Part shown: piece by piece, positions 1 to 6,061 of the stretch
Numbering within the stretch: the stretch's first letter is position 1
Layout: each line of letters starts with the position of its first letter
NCBI GenBank assembly: GCA_020848055.1
Contig: JADLBB010000235.1
Location: 1 to 10,058, forward strand
From: Chloroflexota bacterium
GTDB lineage: Bacteria > Chloroflexota > Limnocylindria > QHBO01
Direction: 5' to 3'
DNA: 10,058 nucleotides
Notes under the pieces: generated by a model
What the model saw: only the letters and a program-made list of their open reading frames with translations
Database searches by the model: none
What the model was told of the DNA's origin: nothing
Program-made: the position numbers and the translations under genes

Positions 1-11
1 CCTGACCGCGA

Positions 12-41
12 TTGGTGACTGCCCGGTGCCTCGGGTACAAT
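12..41 (+). promoter_or_regulatory. Probable promoter of the tRNA-Gln gene
   Basis: A TACAAT hexamer at 36-41 matches five of six bases of the housekeeping -10 box. TTGGTG at 12-17 shares its TTG start with the -35 box, and the spacer is 18 bases. Transcription would begin near base 48, about 35 bases before the mature tRNA, which is normal for a tRNA leader. Nothing else in bases 1-82 looks like a gene. Confidence 0.5.
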
Positions 42-82
42 CGGCGCCCGCGGCGGATCGCTGGCGTTCGCGCGCGTCGCGT

Positions 83-157
83 TGGGGAGTGGCCAAGCGG
101 TAAGGCGCCTGACTCTGGATCAGGAGATCGAAGGTTCGAATCCTTCCTCCCCAGCCA
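83..157 (+). tRNA. tRNA-Gln (anticodon CUG), CCA encoded
   Basis: The full cloverleaf can be drawn by hand. The 7-bp acceptor stem is TGGGGAG (83-89) with CTCCCCA (147-153). The D stem is GCC/GGC (92-94 with 104-106). The anticodon stem is CCTGA/TCAGG (108-112 with 120-124), with loop CTCTGGA (113-119). The variable loop has 5 bases, and the T stem GAAGG/CCTTC carries loop TTCGAAT. The anticodon CTG at 115-117 reads the CAG codon, hence glutamine. Base 154 is the discriminator G, and CCA at 155-157 is encoded in the DNA. Short reading frames running through this gene are shadows. Confidence 0.97.
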
Positions 158-166
158 TTGTCTTGA

Positions 167-219
167 GTCGCGACATGGGTGACACATGCGTCGCGACATC
201 GGTAACAGTTGTGGTCACC
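167..219 (+). other. Hairpin with possible pseudoknot just after the tRNA
   Basis: GTCGCGACATG (167-177) pairs with CATG (185-188) and TCGCGAC (191-197). This gives 11 base pairs with a 2-base bulge (189-190) and a 7-base loop, GGTGACA. The octamer GTCGCGAC is itself a palindrome and occurs twice (167-174 and 190-197), so it could also be a paired DNA site. Loop bases 178-183 (GGTGAC) are complementary to GTCACC at 214-219, so an H-type pseudoknot or an alternative hairpin is possible. No run of T follows, so this is not a classical intrinsic terminator. It may end or process the tRNA transcript, or regulate the gene at 285. The pairing is read directly; the role is inferred. Confidence 0.45.
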
Positions 220-271
220 CGATCTGACTGGACTTCGGCCATCGGCCCGGGTGGCGTCGATGGTTCACCGA

Positions 272-277
272 TACAAT
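272..277 (+). promoter_or_regulatory. -10 box for a probably leaderless mRNA
   Basis: TACAAT ends seven bases before the GTG at 285, so the expected transcription start falls at or next to the start codon. No purine-rich ribosome-binding site lies upstream of the GTG, which agrees with a leaderless message. The hexamer is the same as in the tRNA promoter at 36-41. I see no convincing -35 box at the usual spacing, so the call rests on the -10 box and its position. Confidence 0.4.
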
Positions 278-284
278 CCACCCA

Positions 285-734
285 GTGGATCTCGGCGTAT
301 GGCTCAACTTCGTTCATGTCATCGCCGCGATAGTCGCCATCGGCTCCAACGTCACCTACAGCGCCTGGCTGCACTATGCCCGCCGCGAACCAGAGCGTCT
401 GCCGTTCGTCATCGGCGGCATCCGGCAACTGGACAGGCGCCTGGCGAACCCGGCGTACATCGTGGTGCTGCTGACGGGAATCGGCATGATCATCGTCGGA
501 CCCTTCTCGATCGAGTACAACTGGATCAGGGCCGCGCTGGTCCTGTACGCGTCGGCGGTGCTGATGGGCATCTTCGGGTTCGCACCGGCCATCCGGCGCC
601 AGCTCGCCGAGGCCGAGGCCGATCCGCGATCCGACGCTTACGAGACCGCGGCGCGCAGGAGCGACCGGTTCGGGATCCTGATGGTCGCCATCGTACTGGT
701 CATCGTGTGGTTGATGGTGGCCAAGCCGTTCTGA
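285..734 (+). CDS. Small four-helix membrane protein, DUF2269-like
   Basis: The gene encodes a 149-residue integral membrane protein of unknown function. Hydrophobic stretches at about residues 6-26, 56-76, 80-104 and 129-147 suggest four helices. The first carries a histidine (FVHVIAAIVAIGSNVTYS), and a charged loop rich in Arg, Asp and Glu lies between helices three and four (about 104-128). Length, helix spacing and the early His-plus-Gly pattern resemble the DUF2269 family of predicted membrane proteins; I recognise this by style, not by a search. The GTG start was chosen because the first helix begins at once after it and a -10 box lies just upstream. The gene stands alone between the tRNA and the GntR operon, with its own promoter. 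There is no sign of damage. Confidence 0.8.
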   Translation: MDLGVWLNFVHVIAAIVAIGSNVTYSAWLHYARREPERLPFVIGGIRQLDRRLANPAYIVVLLTGIGMIIVGPFSIEYNWIRAALVLYASAVLMGIFGFAPAIRRQLAEAEADPRSDAYETAARRSDRFGILMVAIVLVIVWLMVAKPF

Positions 735-810
735 CATCACGCTCGCACGAGGGCGTTCGACCCAGAAGCACCGGAATCCGTGCTCGTCACAGGCTCAAGG
801 AAACTCGCCA

Positions 811-826
811 ATTGGTCTAGACCTCC
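811..826 (+). promoter_or_regulatory. DasR/HutC-type GntR operator (dre-like)
   Basis: The stretch contains a perfect 10-base palindrome, GGTCTAGACC (814-823), in the context ATTGGTCTAGACCTCC. This is very close to the consensus published for DasR-type (HutC subfamily) GntR regulators, built around TGGTCTAGACCA. It lies about 70 bases before a HutC-type GntR gene and covers the proposed -35 element (818-823), so bound protein would block polymerase. The likely role is autorepression of the whole operon. The core is shared by many HutC-family proteins, so it does not identify the inducer. Confidence 0.72.
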
Positions 827-846
827 GACCTTGGGTGCGGTATAAC
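818..846 (+). promoter_or_regulatory. Probable promoter of the gntR-led operon
   Basis: TAGACC (818-823) matches four of six bases of the -35 box. After a 17-base spacer comes TATAAC (841-846), which matches five of six bases of the -10 box. Transcription would start near 852 and leave a leader of about 40 bases before the ATG at 893. The -35 element is the right half of the GGTCTAGACC palindrome, which is the usual layout for a repressor-controlled promoter. Confidence 0.6.
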
Positions 847-892
847 GGACCGCACGCGCTCATGGGCGCCGATGGAGGAGAGGCGGACACCG

Positions 893-1672
893 ATGGTCGA
901 CCGCGCACATGGCGCAGGCTCGATTGAGGGGGGGCTTGATCCGGTGCGCCGCGCGCCGGTGCGCGGACTGGCGGCGTACCTGCAGATCGAGCAGGAGCTG
1001 GCCGACCGCATCGAACGGGGTGCGCTGCGCCTGGGCGAACGATTGCCCGCCGAACGTCAGCTGGCGGGCGAGCTCGGCGTCAGCCGCATGACGCTGCGCC
1101 AGGCGCTCGCACGGTTGGAGCATCGCGGCCTGATCACCCGCGCCCACGGTCGCGGGACCTTCGTGGCCGAGCCGAAGTTGCTGCAGCACGCGAACGTGCT
1201 GCGTGGGTTCTTCCACGAGACCGTCGGCCAGGGCGTTGTGCCGGCCACGCGCACCATCGAGCATGCCGCGGTGTACGCGACGCGAGCGCTGGCGGCAACC
1301 CTCGGCCTGCGCATCGGCGAGGAGGTCTACAAGGTCGTGCGGCTGCGTTCCGCGCGCGGCACGCCGGTGGTGCTCGAGACGAGCTTCTTTCCCGCGTCGG
1401 TGTTTCCGGGCCTCATCGACCTGGACCTCGACCACGAGTCCATCTATCGCCTGATGGAGAGCCGATACGGCGCACGGCCGGTCCGTGGCCAGCAGGCCAT
1501 GGAGTCGATCGCCGCCGAACCGCCCGAGGCCGAACTGCTGGGCGTGGCCGTTGGCTCGCCCCTGATGCTGCTGGAGCGCACTGCCTGGGACATGACCGAC
1601 CGCCCGGTGGAGCACGCGCGCGACCTGTACCGCGGCGATCGCAGCCGCTTCACCTCGGAACTGCGGCTGTGA
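893..1672 (+). CDS. GntR-family transcriptional regulator, HutC subfamily (HTH plus UTRA)
   Basis: The gene encodes a 259-residue DNA-binding repressor. Residues about 28-93 form the winged helix of GntR proteins, with the recognition-helix motif VSRMTLRQAL, then the wing ending GRGTFV. Residues about 104-255 form a UTRA domain, the effector-binding fold of the HutC branch, which usually senses a small metabolite such as a sugar phosphate. An in-frame ATG at 872 is possible, but the purine-rich GGAGGAGAGG at 874-883 lies inside that extension and nine bases before the ATG at 893, so 893 is preferred. The stop overlaps the next start (GTGA, 1669-1672). With a matching palindrome in its own promoter, it most likely represses this operon until a substrate or phosphorylated intermediate binds. 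The inducer cannot be read from sequence. Confidence 0.93.
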   Translation: MVDRAHGAGSIEGGLDPVRRAPVRGLAAYLQIEQELADRIERGALRLGERLPAERQLAGELGVSRMTLRQALARLEHRGLITRAHGRGTFVAEPKLLQHANVLRGFFHETVGQGVVPATRTIEHAAVYATRALAATLGLRIGEEVYKVVRLRSARGTPVVLETSFFPASVFPGLIDLDLDHESIYRLMESRYGARPVRGQQAMESIAAEPPEAELLGVAVGSPLMLLERTAWDMTDRPVEHARDLYRGDRSRFTSELRL

Positions 1673-4017
1673 GCCCGACCGAACGCGTCCAGGCGGCCGT
1701 CATCGGCGGCGGGGTAGTCGGCAGCGCCGTGCTGCGCGAGTTGACCCAGCACGGGGTGGACGCGCTGCTGCTGGAGGCCGAGCCGTCGCTTTGCGAGGGC
1801 ACCAGCAAGGCCAACAGCGCCATCGTGCACACGGGCTTCGATGCCAAGGCGGGCACGCTCGAGGCGGCCATGCTGCGGCGCGCAAGCGAGCTGTGGCCCG
1901 GGCTGATCGAGGAACTGGGCGTTCCGTTTCTGGCGGTCGGAGCCCTGATGCTGGCACGCGGCGATGGCGATGTCGAAGGGCTGGCCGAGCGCGCCAGTGC
2001 TGCAGCGGCCCTCGGCGTCGAGACCGAACTGTTGGATGGACGCGCGCTGCACGAGCTTGCCCCATACGTGGCGGACGATGCGCGGGCCGCCCTCTCCATC
2101 CCGGGCGAGTCGATCATCGATCCGTTCTGGCTGACGCGGCGCCTGGCAGAGGCGGGCATCGCGGCCGGCGGACGGACCTGGACCGAGGCCCGGGTGGCGC
2201 GCATGGAGGTGGGGGCCGACGAGGTTCGGATCGGCCTGGCCGATGGTCGGACGGTGGTGGCCGGCCAGGTGATCAACTGCGCGGGGCTGTGGGCCGACGG
2301 TGTGGCCGGGCTGGCCGGCGACGCTTCGTTCCACATCACGCCGCGCCGCGGCCAGTTCCTGATCAGCGAGGAGACGTTCGGCATCGACCGCATCGTGCTG
2401 CCCCTTCCCTCGAAGATGGGCAAGGGGATGCTGGTGACTCCGATTGTCTTCGGCGGACTCTTCCTCGGCCCCACCGCCGAAGACATCGAGGACAAGGCTG
2501 ATCGTTCGACCGACCCGCGCGCGCGCAACGCGATCTTCGCCGCCTGTCGCGCGATGGTGCCGGCGGTGGACGACATGGTCCCGATTCGCCAGTTCGCCGG
2601 GCTGCGCGCGGTGTCGAGCACCGGCGACTACATACTCCGGCCGTCGACGGCCGGCGATCGGCTGTACCACGCCACCGGCATCCGCTCCACCGGCATCAGC
2701 GCCTCGCCGGCGATAGCAGAGCACGTCGTGGCCGAAGTGTCGCAGCTGCGAGGTTGGTCGCGGCGCACGCCCACCGTCGGGACTTCAACCGCTCCAGTCG
2801 CCGCCGACCAGGGATTCGATGAGGAAGCGGGGCAGGTGATCTGCGTCTGCCGCTCGGTCAGCGCCGCGGAGGTGCGGGCCACGGCCGGGCACGTCATACC
2901 GGCTCGGACCCTCGACGCGTTGAAGCGCGACTGCGGCGTCACCTTCGGCGACTGCCAGGGCAACATGTGCGCCGTGGCCAGCGTGCGGTGTCTGGCCGGA
3001 GTCCTCGACCGTCCGCCCGAGAGCTTCGTGAAGCACCGATCCGGATCGTGGCTGTTCACCCCGGCTGCGGCCAGCTCGGTGACGCCCGAGATCGCCGACC
3101 CGCCCGACCGTGACCGCCCGACCGATCTCGGCGAGCCGGCCGACGTGCTGATCGTGGGTGGAGGTCTGTCCGGCATCGGCGCAGCGCTGGCGGCCGTGGA
3201 GCGCGGGCTGCGCCCGGTGGTTGTGGAACGCACGACGCGCTGGGGTGGGTCGGTGGCACGGCTGCCCGGCGGCGTCACCGACGACGAGCGCGAGGCCATC
3301 ATCGACTTCGGTCGCGCGCTCGCCGATGGACGCCTGATCGGTTGGCGAGGGGCGACCGTCTCGGCCCTCGAGCCCGAAAGCGGCGGCATCTGGTCGGCGT
3401 GGGTCCAGGATCCCGGCCCAGGCCTGGCGGTGCGGGCGCGGCAGATGGTGCTGGCCTGCGGCGGATACGTCGAACCGCGGGAGCATCGGGCCGTGAGCGG
3501 GGGTCGGCCGAGCGGAGTGGCGACGGCCGACTTGGTGCACGCGGCACTAGATGCCGGCCTGCTGCCCGGTCGTCGAGCGCTGGTCGTGGGGAGCGGGCGA
3601 ACAGCTGCGGGCACCGCCACGCGAATGAAGGCGGCTGGGATGGCGGTGCAGCGTGTTGACGGGCCGATCCACGAGTTGCGCGGCGATGCTCGCTTGGAGG
3701 CGGTCCGCGACGCGGCCGGCTGGCACAAGGCGGACCTGCTGGTGCTGGCCGATCGCCTGCTGGCGGCACCATTCCTGCTGCGGCCGCTGGGCCTGGTGGA
3801 CAACCGGCCCGGGACTCCGGCGCCCGCCGCGGCCGACGGCCGCACCGAACTCGCCGGACTGTGGGCCACCGGCACCTGCCGGGCGCCTGACGTCGATCAC
3901 CGCACCTCGCTGGCCGACGGCCGAGCGGCTATGCTGGCGGCCGTCGCGGTCGCGACCGGGGCCGCAATGCCGGCGGCCGCGCGGCCCACCGGTTCGGGAT
4001 CGCAGGTGGATTCGTGA
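1669..4017 (+). CDS. Three-domain flavoprotein dehydrogenase: GlpA-like DAO + BFD [2Fe-2S] + FAD/NAD oxidoreductase
   Basis: The gene encodes a 782-residue soluble redox enzyme, probably oxidising an alcohol phosphate such as glycerol-3-phosphate and passing electrons on. Domain 1 (about 7-375) is a DAO-type FAD domain with GGGVVG at 13-18 and the GTSKANSAIVH motif typical of COG0579 proteins linked to glycerol kinases. Domain 2 (about 389-445) is a BFD-like [2Fe-2S] domain with Cys392, Cys394, Cys429 and Cys434 in a CxC...CxxxxC pattern. After a Pro/Asp-rich linker, domain 3 (about 490-770) has a second FAD motif, GGGLSG at 497-502, and a probable NAD site, GSGRTAAG at 641-648. In relatives known from Firmicutes and Thermotoga, domains 1-2 and domain 3 are separate neighbouring genes, often with a third small DUF1667 protein; here they are fused. 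The GTG start overlaps the gntR stop and the gene's own stop overlaps the next start, so translation is coupled. The exact substrate is unproven. Confidence 0.9.
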   Translation: MSPTERVQAAVIGGGVVGSAVLRELTQHGVDALLLEAEPSLCEGTSKANSAIVHTGFDAKAGTLEAAMLRRASELWPGLIEELGVPFLAVGALMLARGDGDVEGLAERASAAAALGVETELLDGRALHELAPYVADDARAALSIPGESIIDPFWLTRRLAEAGIAAGGRTWTEARVARMEVGADEVRIGLADGRTVVAGQVINCAGLWADGVAGLAGDASFHITPRRGQFLISEETFGIDRIVLPLPSKMGKGMLVTPIVFGGLFLGPTAEDIEDKADRSTDPRARNAIFAACRAMVPAVDDMVPIRQFAGLRAVSSTGDYILRPSTAGDRLYHATGIRSTGISASPAIAEHVVAEVSQLRGWSRRTPTVGTSTAPVAADQGFDEEAGQVICVCRSVSAAEVRATAGHVIPARTLDALKRDCGVTFGDCQGNMCAVASVRCLAGVLDRPPESFVKHRSGSWLFTPAAASSVTPEIADPPDRDRPTDLGEPADVLIVGGGLSGIGAALAAVERGLRPVVVERTTRWGGSVARLPGGVTDDEREAIIDFGRALADGRLIGWRGATVSALEPESGGIWSAWVQDPGPGLAVRARQMVLACGGYVEPREHRAVSGGRPSGVATADLVHAALDAGLLPGRRALVVGSGRTAAGTATRMKAAGMAVQRVDGPIHELRGDARLEAVRDAAGWHKADLLVLADRLLAAPFLLRPLGLVDNRPGTPAPAAADGRTELAGLWATGTCRAPDVDHRTSLADGRAAMLAAVAVATGAAMPAAARPTGSGSQVDS

Positions 4018-4502
4018 ACCGGCTGCTCGCCGACGAGGTGGTCGTCGCAGCTCCACCTGAGCGGTTGTGGTCGCTTCTTGACGACGTGAACGCGCTGAAG
4101 CGCATCCTGCCCGGCTGCGAGGAGCTGGTGGAGGAGGCACCGGGCCTGTATCGGGCCGTCATGCGCACCAAGCTGTCCTTCCTGACCCTGCGCGTGGCCG
4201 GCACGGCCCGATTGGCGGACATCAGGCGCCCGGATCACTTCAGGATCGAGATCCAGGGACGGCCGATGGGTCTGGTCGGCAGCTTCACGGTCTCGGTCCC
4301 GGTTGATGTGCTGAGCACCGACGATGCCGGCACGCGCGGCAGCTACGCGGTTGACATGCAGCTGACCGGGCGCCTCGCCTCGTTCGGCGCGCCGATTCTG
4401 AAGGCGCAGGTCAAGAGCCAGGTCCGCGAGATGATCGGCAACCTCGAGCGCGAGCTGGCGGGCAGCGATGGTCCAGCGCAGGAGGCCGATGCGATCGCAT
4501 GA
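4014..4502 (+). CDS. CoxG-like SRPBCC protein
   Basis: The 162-residue protein has the START/SRPBCC hydrophobic-pocket fold of the CoxG family. Family signs are the opening strand with VAAPPERLWSLLDDVNAL (about 11-28), the ILPGCEEL segment that follows, and the long C-terminal helix with KAQVKSQVREMIGNLERELA. CoxG is best known from aerobic CO dehydrogenase clusters, where it has been reported to bind menaquinone and serve electron transfer to the membrane pool. No Mo-hydroxylase subunit is visible here. It overlaps the flavoprotein gene by GTGA (4014-4017) and the kinase gene by ATGA (4499-4502), so it is made with both and probably works with them. Its slot is where a GlpC or DUF1667 partner could be expected. 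There is no signal peptide. A quinone or lipid-like ligand is inferred. Confidence 0.87.
   Translation: MNRLLADEVVVAAPPERLWSLLDDVNALKRILPGCEELVEEAPGLYRAVMRTKLSFLTLRVAGTARLADIRRPDHFRIEIQGRPMGLVGSFTVSVPVDVLSTDDAGTRGSYAVDMQLTGRLASFGAPILKAQVKSQVREMIGNLERELAGSDGPAQEADAIA
4480..4485 (+). promoter_or_regulatory. Shine-Dalgarno site of the FGGY kinase
   Basis: AGGAGG lies within the last codons of the CoxG-like gene, 13 bases before the ATG at 4499. The spacing is slightly long. The ATG at 4489 is out of frame with the kinase, so 4499 remains the start. Confidence 0.5.
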
Positions 4503-6022
4503 GCAGCCTCATCCTTGCTATCGACCAGGGCAGCAGCAGCACGCGGGCGATCGCGTTCGACCTCGACCTGCGCCCTGTGGCCTCGGCCTCGCGCCCGATC
4601 GCCACGTCTCATCCGACCCCGGGCTGGGTCGAGCAGAACCCCGACCAGATCCTCGACTCGGTGGTCGCCGTCGTGGCCGAGGTGCTCGGCTCGGTGGACG
4701 CCCACGACATCGCCGCGGTCGGGATCGACAATCAGGGTGAGAGCGTGGTGGCGTGGGATGCCAGCTCTGGCCGGGCCCTGGCGCCCTGCGTCTCCTGGCA
4801 GTGCACTCGCTCCGAACCCATCGTGGCGCGGTTGCGGTGCGCCGGCCACGAGCCCGAGGTGCGTCGCATCAGCGGCCTGCCGCTGGATTCCTACTTCTCG
4901 GCCGGCAAGATGGCGTGGCTGATCGGGCGCGTGCCCGCGGTGGCTGGAGCCCTCGAACGTGGGACGCTGCGGCTCGGGACGGTGGACGCGTGGCTCACCG
5001 ACCGCCTCGCGGGCCGTGCCCTCACCGATCCCTCGACCGCGTCGCGCACCCAGCTGTTTGACCTTGGCACATCGGCATGGTCGCGTCCGCTGGCGGACCT
5101 GTTCGGAGTGCCGCTCGAGACCCTGCCCGCGGTGGTCGATACGGCCGGCGCGCACGCCACGCTCAGCCACCGGTCCTGGGGCGGCGCCCGGCTGCCATTG
5201 ACCGCCCTAGGCTGCGACCAACAGGCGGCACTGGCCGGTCATGCGGCATTCGAACCCGGCATGGTCAAGGCCACGTTCGGCACCGGTGTCTTCGTGCTGG
5301 CCAACGCCGGGCCCGGCATGCCGCAGCCGGACGATCGGCTGCTCACCACCGTTGCATGGCGGCTGGACGGCGCCACCACCTACGCGGTGGACGGCGGCGC
5401 GTTCAGCGCGGGGACGCTGCTCGAGTGGCTCGTTGAGCTCGGGGTGGTCGGGTCGTCCGCCGCGACCGAGGAAGCCGCGCGCGGCGTGGCGGACACCGGA
5501 GGCGTCCGCATCCTGCCGGCCTTCGGCGGGCTGGGCGCCCCATGGTGGCGTCGTGACGCGCGGGCTGTCATCGCCGGGCTGACGCTCGGCGCGCGGCCGG
5601 GGCACCTAGCGCGGGCGGCCCTGGATGCCATCGCGCATCGCACGGCGGACATCGTTGAGCCGATGCTGGCCGGCATGAGCGGACCGGCGATCCCCACGGC
5701 CCTGCGCGTGGACGGCGGCCTGACCGCCAACGCCTACCTGATCGGGCGCGTGGCGGACCTGGTGGGCCTGCCGGTCGAGATCGCGTCGATCGCCGACACC
5801 ACCGCGCTGGGCATCGCCGGTCTTGCTGGCATCGGCGCCGGCCTTGTCGACCCGAGCACCATCGCGGTCGCCAATCCGCCCGCGCGCAGGGTCGCGCCGG
5901 GCCTGGACTCGACGCGGAGGGCGCGCGACCGCGCGGACTGGAGATCGTTCGTCGAGTGGGCTGCGCGGCCGATCGACGAGGGAGGGGATGGAAGGGAGGC
6001 GGAAACCGCAGACGGCGATTGA
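4499..6022 (+). CDS. FGGY-family carbohydrate kinase, glycerol-kinase-like with altered substrate site
   Basis: The 507-residue protein is colinear with glycerol kinase, which phosphorylates glycerol with ATP to glycerol-3-phosphate in the cytoplasm. Visible family motifs are the phosphate loop AIDQGSSSTRA (7-17), WQC with Trp100, DSYFS with Tyr132, GCDQQAAL with Asp240 and Gln241, TFGTGVF (259-265), GLGAPWW, and LRVDGGLTAN near the adenine site. From memory of E. coli GlpK, the glycerol contacts are Arg83, Glu84, Trp103, Tyr135, Asp245/Gln246 and Phe270. All have a counterpart except Arg83: the NQRE motif is NQGE here, with Gly80 and Glu81. That removes a direct hydrogen-bond donor to glycerol, so the true substrate may be another polyol or a larger or amine-bearing alcohol. 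The coupled flavoprotein would oxidise the phosphorylated product. I withhold glpK for this reason. Confidence 0.9.
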   Translation: MSSLILAIDQGSSSTRAIAFDLDLRPVASASRPIATSHPTPGWVEQNPDQILDSVVAVVAEVLGSVDAHDIAAVGIDNQGESVVAWDASSGRALAPCVSWQCTRSEPIVARLRCAGHEPEVRRISGLPLDSYFSAGKMAWLIGRVPAVAGALERGTLRLGTVDAWLTDRLAGRALTDPSTASRTQLFDLGTSAWSRPLADLFGVPLETLPAVVDTAGAHATLSHRSWGGARLPLTALGCDQQAALAGHAAFEPGMVKATFGTGVFVLANAGPGMPQPDDRLLTTVAWRLDGATTYAVDGGAFSAGTLLEWLVELGVVGSSAATEEAARGVADTGGVRILPAFGGLGAPWWRRDARAVIAGLTLGARPGHLARAALDAIAHRTADIVEPMLAGMSGPAIPTALRVDGGLTANAYLIGRVADLVGLPVEIASIADTTALGIAGLAGIGAGLVDPSTIAVANPPARRVAPGLDSTRRARDRADWRSFVEWAARPIDEGGDGREAETADGD

Positions 6023-6044
6023 CCCAACCAATCGGGGGAACCAA

Positions 6045-6053
6045 GGAAGGAGA
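6045..6053 (+). promoter_or_regulatory. Strong Shine-Dalgarno site for the permease
   Basis: GGAAGGAGA ends eight bases before the GTG at 6062 and fixes that start. The GTG at 6057 is out of frame. This is one of the best ribosome-binding sites in the window and lies in the 39-base gap after the kinase, so the permease is probably translated independently within the same transcript. I see no terminator or promoter in the gap. Confidence 0.65.
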
Positions 6054-6061
6054 CAAGTGTT

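Noticed and set aside
83..157. tRNA-Gln as an integration site for a mobile element
   Set aside because: No integrase, no direct repeat of the tRNA 3' end and no change in base composition were seen downstream within the window.
767..784. Small inverted repeat AGCAC/GTGCT as a terminator after the DUF2269-like gene
   Set aside because: It has only five base pairs with an 8-base loop and no T run, so it could be chance.
811..826. Inferring amino-sugar (GlcN-6-P) control from the DasR-like operator
   Set aside because: The GTCTAGAC core is shared by many HutC-subfamily regulators, and no amino-sugar gene is in the window.
872..892. Upstream ATG for the GntR regulator
   Set aside because: The bases just after this ATG form the GGAGGAGAGG ribosome-binding site for the ATG at 893, and the extra seven residues precede any conserved part of the family.
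1444..2724. Long open frame on the minus strand (426 codons) and others such as 860-1615, 2628-3875, 4343-5170
   Set aside because: They lie antisense to genes with clear domains and catalytic motifs. Their translations are rich in Arg, Ala, Gly and Pro with no fold or motif, as expected from high-GC codon bias.
4014..4502. Part of a CO dehydrogenase cluster
   Set aside because: No CoxM, CoxS, CoxL or other Mo-hydroxylase or maturation gene is visible in the window.
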